Positions 27,041 to 34,578 of a DNA stretch of 64,000 bases are shown here, piece by piece. A program made the position numbers and the translations under genes. Source of the stretch: Bacteroidales bacterium (lineage in GTDB: Bacteria; Bacteroidota; Bacteroidia; Bacteroidales; Muribaculaceae); NCBI GenBank assembly GCA_020860515.1, contig JAJBUG010000037.1, forward strand, positions 1-64,000. Reading direction: 5' to 3'. Positions within the stretch are counted from its first letter, which is position 1. Each line of letters opens with the position of its first letter. The notes under the pieces are model-generated. The model worked only from the letters and a program-made list of their open reading frames with translations, ran no database searches and was not told the DNA's origin.

Positions 27041-27302
27041 GTTATGAAAATGGACAACTTCAGCCTCGAAGAGGGTGAACTTACTTGCAAAAAAGTGCTT
27101 ATTTTCTTATTTTCGTTGCAAAGCGGCAAGAAAAATTTTGTCATGTGGGAAAAAATTGCTTAATTTGTACTCCGTTTTGCAGGGTAGGCCCAGAAACGCG
27201 CTGAGAAGTGATGCGCTCAGCTGTAATATGAGCAGTGGCACGCACCCCCGAAACACCCAAAATACAACAAAACAACAACAAAGATAAACCACAACAACAG
27301 CC

Positions 27303-27566
27303 ATGTCAAAGATTTGTCAGATCACAGGCAAGAAGGCGATCACCGGTTGCAACGTGTCGCACTCGAAACGCCACACCAAGCGCAAATTCAACGTCAATCT
27401 GTTCAATAAGAAGTTCTATTGGGTGGAGCAGGGCGTATGGATCAGCCTTACCATCTCAGCAGCTGGCCTGCGCACCATCAACAAGCTGGGCCTCGACGCT
27501 GCTATGCGCCAAGCAGCCGAAAAGGGCTACCTTACCGAGAAGGACATTAAATTCATTGGATTCTAA
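27303..27566 (+). CDS. rpmB: 50S ribosomal protein bL28
   Basis: 87 aa: [21 protein letters not shown], the KRKFNVNL segment, and [11 protein letters not shown] near the end are characteristic of bL28. It sits near the E site of the large subunit. First gene of an rpmB-rpmG-DUF4295 operon, with rpmG 15 nt downstream. Bacteroidota keep exactly this trio. Confidence 0.97.
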   Translation: MSKICQITGKKAITGCNVSHSKRHTKRKFNVNLFNKKFYWVEQGVWISLTISAAGLRTINKLGLDAAMRQAAEKGYLTEKDIKFIGF

Positions 27567-27581
27567 AGACTCTAAAATAAG

Positions 27582-27770
27582 ATGGCAAAGAAAGCAAAAG
27601 GCAATCGAGTGCAGGTGATCCTCGAGTGCACCGAACATAAGGCCAGCGGTATGCCTGGCACATCGCGCTACATCACCACTAAGAACCGTAAAAACCATCC
27701 TGAGTGCTTGGAGTTGAAGAAGTACAACCCCATCCTCAAGAAAGTAACCGTACACAAAGAAATCAAATAA
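27582..27770 (+). CDS. rpmG: 50S ribosomal protein bL33
   Basis: 62 aa: [23 protein letters not shown] and [10 protein letters not shown] identify bL33. Of the four zinc cysteines of C+ forms only two remain (ECTEH, PECLEL), so it is of the C- or intermediate type and probably does not bind zinc. Located 14 nt before the DUF4295 gene. Confidence 0.96.
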   Translation: MAKKAKGNRVQVILECTEHKASGMPGTSRYITTKNRKNHPECLELKKYNPILKKVTVHKEIK

Positions 27771-27784
27771 TACACTCCTGAGAT

Positions 27785-27934
27785 ATGGCAAAGAAAACTG
27801 TGGCCTCTCTGCAGAAAGGCGAGGGCCGTACCTACAGCAAGGTGATTAAGATGGTGAAGAGCCCCAAGACTGGCGCTTACGTCTTCAAAGAGGAGATGGT
27901 GCCTAACGACGCCGTTAAGGACGCCCTCAAGTAA
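27785..27934 (+). CDS. DUF4295 small basic ribosome-associated protein
   Basis: 49 aa (MAKKTVASLQKGEGRTYSKV...PNDAVKDALK). The family is confined to Bacteroidota and always follows rpmB-rpmG. From memory, the Flavobacterium johnsoniae ribosome structure assigned a protein of this kind as an additional large-subunit protein (bL38); I could not check that. It is highly basic in the first two thirds, consistent with rRNA binding. Confidence 0.85.
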   Translation: MAKKTVASLQKGEGRTYSKVIKMVKSPKTGAYVFKEEMVPNDAVKDALK

Positions 27935-27947
27935 GATACATCTATTT

Positions 27948-28019
27948 TAGACGAGAGATACGAAAGACGAGAGATACGAATTTTTTTTCGTATCTCTCGT
28001 CTTTCGTATCTCTCGTCTA
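27948..28019. terminator. Perfect 33-bp palindrome made of a repeated GACGAGAGATACGAA unit
   Basis: The arms 27948-27980 and 27987-28019 are fully complementary around a T6 loop. Each arm is two tandem copies of the same 15-16-mer. It ends the ribosomal operon but is far longer than a normal terminator and shares its unit with the borders of the GxxExxY cassette at 38758-39290. Confidence 0.8.
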
Positions 28020-28060
28020 TTTTTAGATTTTGGTTTTATTGTAGATTTTGTGTTAAAAAT

Positions 28061-28091
28061 TTTGTGGGGTGGGGGATTTTCAGTAACTTTG
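28061..28091 (+). promoter_or_regulatory. Promoter of the DUF3127 gene
   Basis: TTTG (28061-28064) and TAACTTTG (28084-28091) lie 19 nt apart, 38 nt before the ATG. Confidence 0.65.
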
Positions 28092-28129
28092 CTCTCTAAT
28101 AAAAATTAAAAATAGCAATTCAAAATAAT

Positions 28130-28585
28130 ATGGAAATTATTGGCAAAATCATACAGGCTCTGCCTGAGGTGTCGGGCACCTCGCAGGCTGGCCGCGCATG
28201 GAAAAAGCGCGAGTATGTGCTTCAGACTATGGACAATAGCCGCCCGCGCAACGTATTCTTCGACTTCTTTGGCGATGCAGCCGACCAATATCCTCTGACC
28301 GTGGGTCAGGAAATCAAGCTCAGCTTCGACATCGAGAGCCGTGAGTGGCAAGGCCGCTGGTTCACCTCGATCCGCGGTTGGAAAGCTGAGCCCGCTTACC
28401 AGCAGCAGCCCGCTTACCAGCAGCCCGCTTACCAGCAGCCACAAGCGGGATATCAGCCTGCCCAACCTGCATATCAGCAGCCAGCTCAGGCTCCTGCCCA
28501 GGGCTTTGCTCCCCAGCAGGCTCCCGGCGCTGTGCCTCCTCCGCCAATGCCAGCTGCCGGCGCTACCGACGATCTCCCCTTCTAA
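28130..28585 (+). CDS. DUF3127 protein with SSB-like acidic tail
   Basis: 151 aa. Residues 1-85 form a compact beta-rich domain (MEIIGKIIQALPEV...GQEIKLSFDIESREW) of the DUF3127 family. Residues 88-140 are low-complexity Ala-Tyr-Gln-Gln-Pro repeats and proline-rich linker. The protein ends DDLPF, the same kind of acidic Pro-Phe tip with which single-stranded-DNA-binding proteins recruit partners. So an OB-like, ssDNA-linked role is plausible but inferred. It is monocistronic and followed by a two-hairpin element. Confidence 0.8.
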   Translation: MEIIGKIIQALPEVSGTSQAGRAWKKREYVLQTMDNSRPRNVFFDFFGDAADQYPLTVGQEIKLSFDIESREWQGRWFTSIRGWKAEPAYQQQPAYQQPAYQQPQAGYQPAQPAYQQPAQAPAQGFAPQQAPGAVPPPPMPAAGATDDLPF

Positions 28586-28587
28586 CA

Positions 28588-28647
28588 GGACCTCGAAGAG
28601 GTCCCACAAGGATAACCCCACAATGAGCCTTGCGAATTGTGGGGTTA
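28588..28647 (+). repeat. Two-hairpin dispersed element, copy 2
   Basis: Hairpin I GGACCTC-gaa-GAGGTCC (28588-28604), linker CACAAGGA, hairpin II TAACCCCACAAT (28613-28624) with ATTGTGGGGTTA (28636-28647). Same architecture and linker as at 26923-27040, with covarying stem bases. Confidence 0.7.
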
Positions 28648-28742
28648 TAGCAATATCAAATTATTGAATCACCATCGGAGACGGTGAACATCTTAGGTTT
28701 CCAATTGTTTAATAATTCTTAAACCAAATACAACCTATATAT

Positions 28743-30260
28743 ATGGGACATAAAGCATTGCTGATGATCCTCGATGGATGGGGAATCGGCGACAAGTCGA
28801 AAAGCGACGTCATATACAACACACCTACTCCCTATTGGGATTATCTATTGGCCAACTATCCTCACAGCCAGCTCCAAGCCAGCGGCGAGAATGTAGGTTT
28901 GCCCGACGGGCAAATGGGCAACTCTGAGGTGGGCCACCTCAATATCGGTGCAGGCCGCGTAGTTTACCAGGACTTGGTAAAAATCAACAAGGCCATCGCC
29001 GACGGTTCGATTCTTGAAAATGCTCAGATCAAGAATGCCTTTGAATATGCTCAGAAGACTGGCAAGAACATGCACTTCATGGGCTTGACCAGCAATGGAG
29101 GCGTACACTCGAGCCTCGATCATATCTTTGCTCTCTGCGACATTGCAGCTCACTATGGACTGAAGAATGTATATCTCCACTGCTTTATGGATGGTCGTGA
29201 CACCGACCCTCGCAGTGGCAAGGGCTTTATCACTGAGTTGCAGGAGCATTGCGGCAAGACCACTGGCAAGATAGCCTCGATTATCGGCCGCTACTATGCC
29301 ATGGACCGCGATAAGCGCTGGGAGCGCGTGAAGATTGCTTATGACCTCTTGGTTAACGGACAGGGCAAGCAAGCCACCGATATGGTACAGGCTATGCAGG
29401 AGAGCTACGACGAGGACGTAACCGACGAGTTTATCAAGCCTATCAACAATAGCACTGTGGATGGCACCATTAAGGATGGCGACGTGGTAATCTTCTTCAA
29501 CTACCGCAACGACCGCGCCAAGGAGCTCACCATCGTGCTTACCCAGCACGACATGCCCGACGAGGGTATGCACACCATTCCCAATCTGCAGTATTATTGC
29601 ATGACCCCTTACGATGCATCGTTCACTGGCGTGCACATCCTCTTCGACAAGGAGAATGTGGACAACACCATCGGTGAATACCTAAGCGCACAGGGCAAGA
29701 AGCAGCTCCATATTGCTGAGACCGAGAAATACGCTCACGTTACCTTCTTCTTCAACGGCGGTCGCGAGGCTCCATTCGATGGCGAGGATCGCATCTTGGT
29801 GCCCAGCCCTAAGGTTGCAACCTACGACCTCAAGCCCGAAATGAGCGCTTACGAGGTTAAGGATAAATTAGTCGAGGCTATCAACACCAATAAATATGAT
29901 TTCATCGTAGTCAACTTCGCCAACGGCGATATGGTAGGCCACACTGGCGTATATACCGCTATTGAGCAGGCGGTGAAGGCTGTCGATGCCTGCGTCAATG
30001 CTGTAATCGAGGCTGTTAAGGACAATGGCTACGAGGCTATCATCATTGCCGACCATGGCAATGCCGACAATGCCCTCAATCCCGATGGCACTCCCAACAC
30101 TGCTCATAGCCTCAATCCTGTGCCATGCATCTACGTCACCACCGACAAGAATGCCAAGATTGAAAATGGCATTTTGGCTGATGTGGCTCCCACGATTCTC
30201 CACATCATGGATTTGCCTCAGCCTAAGGAGATGACAGGTAAAAACCTGATAGAGGATTAA
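28743..30260 (+). CDS. gpmI: 2,3-bisphosphoglycerate-independent phosphoglycerate mutase
   Basis: 505 aa. The metal Asp lies in LDGWG (Asp11), the phospho-Ser in MGNSEVGH (Ser61), with GRDTDPRSG and the late IIADHGNAD metal-binding motif. It interconverts 3- and 2-phosphoglycerate in glycolysis in the cytoplasm, using two Mn ions. The alkaline-phosphatase-like and phosphotransferase domains are complete and the length is standard. The gene stands alone on the plus strand. Confidence 0.97.
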   Translation: MGHKALLMILDGWGIGDKSKSDVIYNTPTPYWDYLLANYPHSQLQASGENVGLPDGQMGNSEVGHLNIGAGRVVYQDLVKINKAIADGSILENAQIKNAFEYAQKTGKNMHFMGLTSNGGVHSSLDHIFALCDIAAHYGLKNVYLHCFMDGRDTDPRSGKGFITELQEHCGKTTGKIASIIGRYYAMDRDKRWERVKIAYDLLVNGQGKQATDMVQAMQESYDEDVTDEFIKPINNSTVDGTIKDGDVVIFFNYRNDRAKELTIVLTQHDMPDEGMHTIPNLQYYCMTPYDASFTGVHILFDKENVDNTIGEYLSAQGKKQLHIAETEKYAHVTFFFNGGREAPFDGEDRILVPSPKVATYDLKPEMSAYEVKDKLVEAINTNKYDFIVVNFANGDMVGHTGVYTAIEQAVKAVDACVNAVIEAVKDNGYEAIIIADHGNADNALNPDGTPNTAHSLNPVPCIYVTTDKNAKIENGILADVAPTILHIMDLPQPKEMTGKNLIED

Positions 30261-30328
30261 TTATTAATGATTAATTGTTAATACCATCCAGATGGCTTTA
30301 ACAATAAATCATTGACAAATAACCATTG

Positions 30329-31021
30329 ATGAAGGCGATATTGCAGGGGATTAGCCATCTGTTGGCTCCGAGGGTATGCTGCGTATGCGGCCAGAGCCTC
30401 AGCGGCCTGGAAGATGTGATGTGCTTGGGTTGTCAGCTTGATATTCCTCGCACCGATCTGCATCGATTGCCTTTCAATATCATTCACCAGCGACTCGGTC
30501 ACCAATGCCAAGTTGACCGAGCCGCTGGTTGGTTTTATTATCGCAAGGGTTCGGCCTATAGCCACATGCTGGTCGAGGCTAAATACAATCGACTACCTGA
30601 ATTGGCACTGAAACTTGGCAAAATGTGTGCTGGCGAACTGATAGCAGATGGATTCTTCGATGGCATTGACATGCTGGTGCCGATGCCTATGCATTGGCTC
30701 AAGCGTCTGCGCCGAGGCTACAACCAAGCCGAGGAGGTTGCTATCGGGGTAGGGCGCAAGGCAGGATTGCCTGTGGTGAACGCCTTGAAGGCGGTGCGGA
30801 GCCACAACATTCAGAGCCGCCAAGGCAAGCAGGCTCGATTTCAGAACATCACCGACACTATGGCTGTGCCAGAGCCATCGCTGATAGCTGGCAAGCACAT
30901 CCTCCTTATCGACGATATTGTCACCACGGGCGCATCGATGGCCGAGGCTATACGCGCCGCGCAGCAAGCTCAGCCAGCCTCAATCTCAGTGCTCTGCCTG
31001 GGCCTAACTCAATTGGCGTAA
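30329..31021 (+). CDS. comF: ComF-family phosphoribosyltransferase-like protein
   Basis: 230 aa. The N-terminal zinc-finger-like CCVCGQ and CLGCQ pairs are followed by a double-zinc-ribbon region and a PRTase fold. The PRPP loop is ILLIDDIVTTGAS, and RGYNQAE is a family signature. ComF takes part in DNA uptake or recombination in several bacteria; in Bacteroidota its role is unproven. I take the ATG at 30329 rather than the TTG three bases upstream. Confidence 0.9.
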   Translation: MKAILQGISHLLAPRVCCVCGQSLSGLEDVMCLGCQLDIPRTDLHRLPFNIIHQRLGHQCQVDRAAGWFYYRKGSAYSHMLVEAKYNRLPELALKLGKMCAGELIADGFFDGIDMLVPMPMHWLKRLRRGYNQAEEVAIGVGRKAGLPVVNALKAVRSHNIQSRQGKQARFQNITDTMAVPEPSLIAGKHILLIDDIVTTGASMAEAIRAAQQAQPASISVLCLGLTQLA

Positions 31022-31040
31022 CTGCGAGCTTGCTAAAGAT

Positions 31041-31126
31041 TACCTCAAAAACGAGAATCAACGAAAAGACGAGAATCAACGACTCACAGATTTTCGTCTT
31101 TTCGTTGATTCTCGTCTTTTGAGGTA
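31041..31126. terminator. 30-bp hairpin reaching into the tRNA-Cys 3' end
   Basis: The arm 31041-31070 pairs with 31096-31126 with a single bulge (31116). The inner 20 bp use the repeat unit ACGAGAATCAACGAAAAG. The outer 10 bp pair with the last bases of the tRNA-Cys gene. It can terminate comF (plus) or tRNA-Cys (minus). Confidence 0.7.
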
Positions 31127-31192
31127 CCTAGCAGAATCGAACTGCTGTGCTCGGTTTTGCAGACCGATGCCTAACCACTCGGCCAAGGTACC
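31122..31192 (-). tRNA. tRNA-Cys (anticodon GCA)
   Basis: Minus strand GGTACCT (31192-31186) pairs with AGGTACC, then a U discriminator as usual for tRNA-Cys. The anticodon stem TCGGT/ACCGA holds loop CTGCAAA (anticodon GCA), and the T-arm contains GTTCGATTC. CCA is not encoded. Confidence 0.93.
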
Positions 31193-31275
31193 TTGTTGTG
31201 GTTTGCTGTGCAAAGTTACGAATAAAATTTGAATCCACAAAATAATTATGATTTTATTTTTTCAACAATTTTATG

Positions 31276-31283
31276 TAACTTTG
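31276..31283 (+). promoter_or_regulatory. -7 box of the AAA-ATPase gene
   Basis: TAACTTTG at 31276-31283, 17 nt before the ATG at 31300. Confidence 0.5.
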
Positions 31284-31299
31284 CGAAAAGCTTTAAATT

Positions 31300-32481
31300 A
31301 TGGAGGTACCGGAAGAAATATTATATCCTATAGGCATACAGTCCTTTGAGAAAATTAGGACTTTGAAGCTTCCTTATGTTGATAAGACTGGTTATATTCG
31401 ACGTCTTCTCAATACTACTAATTATGCATTCTTGTCACGTCCGCGACGATTTGGAAAGAGTCTGTTGGTGTCAACTCTTGAGGCTTATTTCTTGGGGAAA
31501 AAAGAACTTTTCGAAGGCTTGGAAATAAGTAATACAGAAAAGGATTGGATAAGTTATCCAGTACTCCATTTTGACTTAAGCCGATCAGAGTGTACTGACC
31601 CAGAGAAATTAGAGGCCTACCTAAAAAATACCCTAATAAATTACGAAAATCAATATGGGGTACATAATGGTGAACTGGCTGGTTCGATTGGCGAACGCTT
31701 TGGTTGGTTATTGCAGAATATAAAAGATGTCACCGGAAAGAATTCAGTAGTTCTAATAGATGAGTATGACAAAGGCATTGTAGATGTAATTGACAATGCC
31801 TCTGCCTTGGCTCGCAATCAGGAAATTTTACGGCCATTCTTCTCACAACTCAAATCAATGGATGCTTATATCCATTATGGCTTTATTACAGGAGTGGCCA
31901 GATTCCGCCATTATACACTTTTCTCTGGAATGAACAATCCAGATGATATTTCCTTTGATGGAAGATTTGCGGCTATATGTGGAATCACTCTTGAAGAGCT
32001 ACTCGAAAACTTTGGTCCCAGAGTTGAGGAATTGGCACTGACTTATGGCCTTTCTCATGAAAGTCTCATAAAACGTCTGATTCAAAAATATGATGGTAAT
32101 CGGTTCACAGATGCTCAAGTGTCGGTGTTCAATCCTTATTGCTTGTTAAAGGTGCTTAGCAAGTTGCGTATGGATGACTTTTGGTTAACAAGTGGCACGT
32201 CGAAAGTATTCATTGACTACTTGACCAAAACCAAGTTTGACATCACCACTCTCACCAAGGAGTGGTACACCTCCAAATTCCTTAGCGGATTGTACGATAC
32301 TGAAAATCCCATACCTCTATTATTCCAGACTGGCTATCTCACAATAGCTGATTTTAATTTGCGGAGAGGAAAATACAAACTTAGAATTCCTAACGGAGAA
32401 GTAAGGAATGCTCTGCTTGATGATCTTGCCCCCATCTATCTTGGATCTAAGATAGAGGAAAGTGAAATTTCAATGAAATAA
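31300..32481 (+). CDS. AAA-ATPase-like protein (PF09820 type), C-terminally truncated
   Basis: 393 aa. LYPIGIQSFEKIR, YVDKTGYIRRL, Walker A RPRRFGKS and Walker B VVLIDEYDK are intact. Full-length relatives are about 500-580 aa and end in a PD-(D/E)XK nuclease domain; this one stops at KIEESEISMK before that domain. The truncation coincides with a terminator hairpin and an ettA-like 3' end (32525-32553), suggesting a rearrangement. The family is multicopy and mobile in Bacteroidota; function unknown, possibly defence. Confidence 0.8.
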   Translation: MEVPEEILYPIGIQSFEKIRTLKLPYVDKTGYIRRLLNTTNYAFLSRPRRFGKSLLVSTLEAYFLGKKELFEGLEISNTEKDWISYPVLHFDLSRSECTDPEKLEAYLKNTLINYENQYGVHNGELAGSIGERFGWLLQNIKDVTGKNSVVLIDEYDKGIVDVIDNASALARNQEILRPFFSQLKSMDAYIHYGFITGVARFRHYTLFSGMNNPDDISFDGRFAAICGITLEELLENFGPRVEELALTYGLSHESLIKRLIQKYDGNRFTDAQVSVFNPYCLLKVLSKLRMDDFWLTSGTSKVFIDYLTKTKFDITTLTKEWYTSKFLSGLYDTENPIPLLFQTGYLTIADFNLRRGKYKLRIPNGEVRNALLDDLAPIYLGSKIEESEISMK

Positions 32482-32484
32482 TAA

Positions 32485-32518
32485 AACAGAGAGGGTGACA
32501 CCTGGCGCCCTCTCTGTT
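32485..32518. terminator. Terminator hairpin
   Basis: AACAGAGAGGG (32485-32495) pairs with CCCTCTCTGTT (32508-32518), 11 bp perfect. It serves the truncated ATPase on the plus strand; on the minus strand it directly follows the ettA-like stop codon. Confidence 0.7.
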
Positions 32519-32524
32519 TCATTA

Positions 32525-32553
32525 CATCAGCTTGCGGCAGCGGCGCCGCGGGT
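32525..32553 (-). pseudogene. Remnant of an ettA-like 3' end
   Basis: The minus strand reads PRRRCRKLM-stop in frame, against PRRRYRKLME-stop at the end of ettA (36454). 25 of 29 bases match 36460-36488 in direct orientation, and a terminator hairpin follows the stop in both. No more of the gene is present. Confidence 0.6.
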
Positions 32554-32597
32554 AAACGTTCCAAATTGCCTTACAGAATTTAGAACGTTTCCTATAG

Positions 32598-32637
32598 AAA
32601 AATTAAGGCTGTGCACTTGCGCCCAGCCTTAATTTTT
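32598..32637. terminator. Bidirectional terminator
   Basis: AAAAATTAAGGCTG (32598-32611) pairs with CAGCCTTAATTTTT (32624-32637). It ends the secreted-protein gene on the minus strand. Confidence 0.75.
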
Positions 32638-32662
32638 TTATAATCATTATTGAGAGAGCAGA

Positions 32663-34288
32663 TTATTCGTGGGCCTTCATATGCTTGATGGTTTTTACTG
32701 TCCCGTCGCTATAAATTTTGCGTTCGATCATTAGACCATTGCTTGGCTTTTCAACTTTGAGACCATCAAGAGTATACCATTCAACATTGATTACTTGAAC
32801 TTCCCTGTTCACCTCTTCTATAGAGCTTGATTCGAATGAGAAAGCAATGCTTTCCCAAAAGTCAAAGTATTTGGAGTATAAAGGCAAACCTGTATATTCT
32901 GCTATCAATGTGTAGCCTTCATCTAAGGTTATCGTCCCTTTCTCATAGTCAATGGTCATTGTGAAAATGTCACAAGGATTATACTCTACATCACAACGGA
33001 TTCCATCATTGATAAATTCGGCATCGTCGGACGATGTTAATCTTAAATAATATCCCCATGCTGGGCCGTAGTCTTGACCACTCTCGAAGGTGATTGTGTT
33101 TCCACTGATTTTCCCTTTGAGGAAATACTCTGGTCCATAGGGGAAAATGCCACTTAGGTAAAAGTCGCTTCCATCAATAGCGAAACTGGCCTCACCAGAG
33201 GTTTCATCTCCGAAAACGCCGTTAACCCCGAAATAATCACAATTTACATATTGTAAATTAGTTGAAGGTTCTTCGGGTAAATTTACATGAGAAAATGAGT
33301 TGCATCCGTTTAATCCAAGAAACCCTGCGTTCTCAGAATAGCCCTCGGTGTTGTAATACCACAGCATGAAGAAATATTGTGTAGTGTCTATTGTCCCGTC
33401 GGCCAAAATTGGACATATGGCATCACAGAAGTTGTATGAGCCATCATCATTAGTGTCAAATATTACTGTATTCAGATCCTCGCTGAATTCATATTTTACA
33501 GGTCTAAGATATAACTTGGCCGTTTTCCCATCAGCGACATTATTAGCTACATATTGATTGTCGGCTATAGTGATCTCAGTGTGGTCTTCGTTGTATTGGC
33601 CTACAGCTAAACCGTCCTGCTGATTCCATACCAAATCGTTGAAATATATTGCATCTTCTCCATAGATTAGATCTACTGCAGCACTGGCGAAATAGCGAGT
33701 GCCTGCCCAGCTTGCCCACATAAAGCCGCATCTTGACATTGGCACAGTCTCTCCTGTCACCTGAGATGGCAATAGCAATTCAGCGCCAACGGGTTCGCCA
33801 CTATCTGGATTTACAGGATCTTCAGGGGTTTGCGGGTCATCTCCTCCTTCTCCATTGAGCTCTACTTCAATTTGTGAGATGGAACAGCTGACCACTGCAT
33901 AGAATTCAATTGATAGGGCATTTCCAGTCCATGTGAAATCATTGAAAGTGCCGCTGTCTGCGGTAAATAATCCAGTACCTGAGAATGTGACCTTGGTTAT
34001 AGGTTCGTTAGCTGAAAGTTTGAGGTATGAGGTGGGTTGAATGCCCATTTTCCCAGAATAGGGATTCCAATCATTCTTATTGGTAGCATCGCCTTGGTCA
34101 AATGAAAGAGTGACCCCATCCTTGACGATTGTTTCATCGTAGCTAAAATTGTTGGGCGAAGATGATCCAAAAGCTTCATTGAATTCATCGAGGCCGAAGG
34201 CTACTGTTGTCGCAGCCTCTGCACGCATGGGAAGCGCCGTCAGAAAGAGGGCTACTGCCATGAAAAGGTAAAATTTTTTCATTTTCAT
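32663..34288 (-). CDS. Secreted hypothetical protein with C-terminal sorting-like segment
   Basis: 541 aa. A signal peptide (MKMKKFYLFMAVALFLTALPMRAEA) is followed by a discoidin- or lectin-like beta-rich region (to about 150), an acidic Pro-rich linker (DDPQTPEDPVNPD), and a long beta-rich aromatic domain. The final 40 residues (EWYTLDGLKVEKPSNGLMI) resemble the short C-terminal modules of exported Bacteroidota proteins (type-IX-like or DUF4465-like contexts). I do not recognise the main domain. It is divergent from the regulator at 34579, so the two may form a sensing pair; that is inference. Confidence 0.7.
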   Translation of the reverse strand: MKMKKFYLFMAVALFLTALPMRAEAATTVAFGLDEFNEAFGSSSPNNFSYDETIVKDGVTLSFDQGDATNKNDWNPYSGKMGIQPTSYLKLSANEPITKVTFSGTGLFTADSGTFNDFTWTGNALSIEFYAVVSCSISQIEVELNGEGGDDPQTPEDPVNPDSGEPVGAELLLPSQVTGETVPMSRCGFMWASWAGTRYFASAAVDLIYGEDAIYFNDLVWNQQDGLAVGQYNEDHTEITIADNQYVANNVADGKTAKLYLRPVKYEFSEDLNTVIFDTNDDGSYNFCDAICPILADGTIDTTQYFFMLWYYNTEGYSENAGFLGLNGCNSFSHVNLPEEPSTNLQYVNCDYFGVNGVFGDETSGEASFAIDGSDFYLSGIFPYGPEYFLKGKISGNTITFESGQDYGPAWGYYLRLTSSDDAEFINDGIRCDVEYNPCDIFTMTIDYEKGTITLDEGYTLIAEYTGLPLYSKYFDFWESIAFSFESSSIEEVNREVQVINVEWYTLDGLKVEKPSNGLMIERKIYSDGTVKTIKHMKAHE

Positions 34289-34344
34289 ATTTGTGGGTTT
34301 TTGTGAAACATGACTGGTACTGGTGAGGTACCAAAAAACTGTTG

Positions 34345-34352
34345 CAAAGATA
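34345..34352 (-). promoter_or_regulatory. -7 box of the secreted-protein gene
   Basis: Minus strand TATCTTTG (34352-34345), 57 nt before the start codon at 34288. Confidence 0.45.
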
Positions 34353-34578
34353 TATCATGATTGCAGTTGAAACCAAAAATACCGTCTCTACAAAATCTCT
34401 ACCATGGCATTTTCGTTGGAAAAACCACATAATTTAATTCTAAAGTATCCGTTACAAGATAAGAAGAGAGCGTAGTTCTACTGGTAGATTAGCTGGACAG
34501 TTTAGTTAGCCCTTCAAACTCTAATGGATTGGAAGTCAATCCATACATTTGTTTCATTTTTTAAATAAAAATTTTTGT

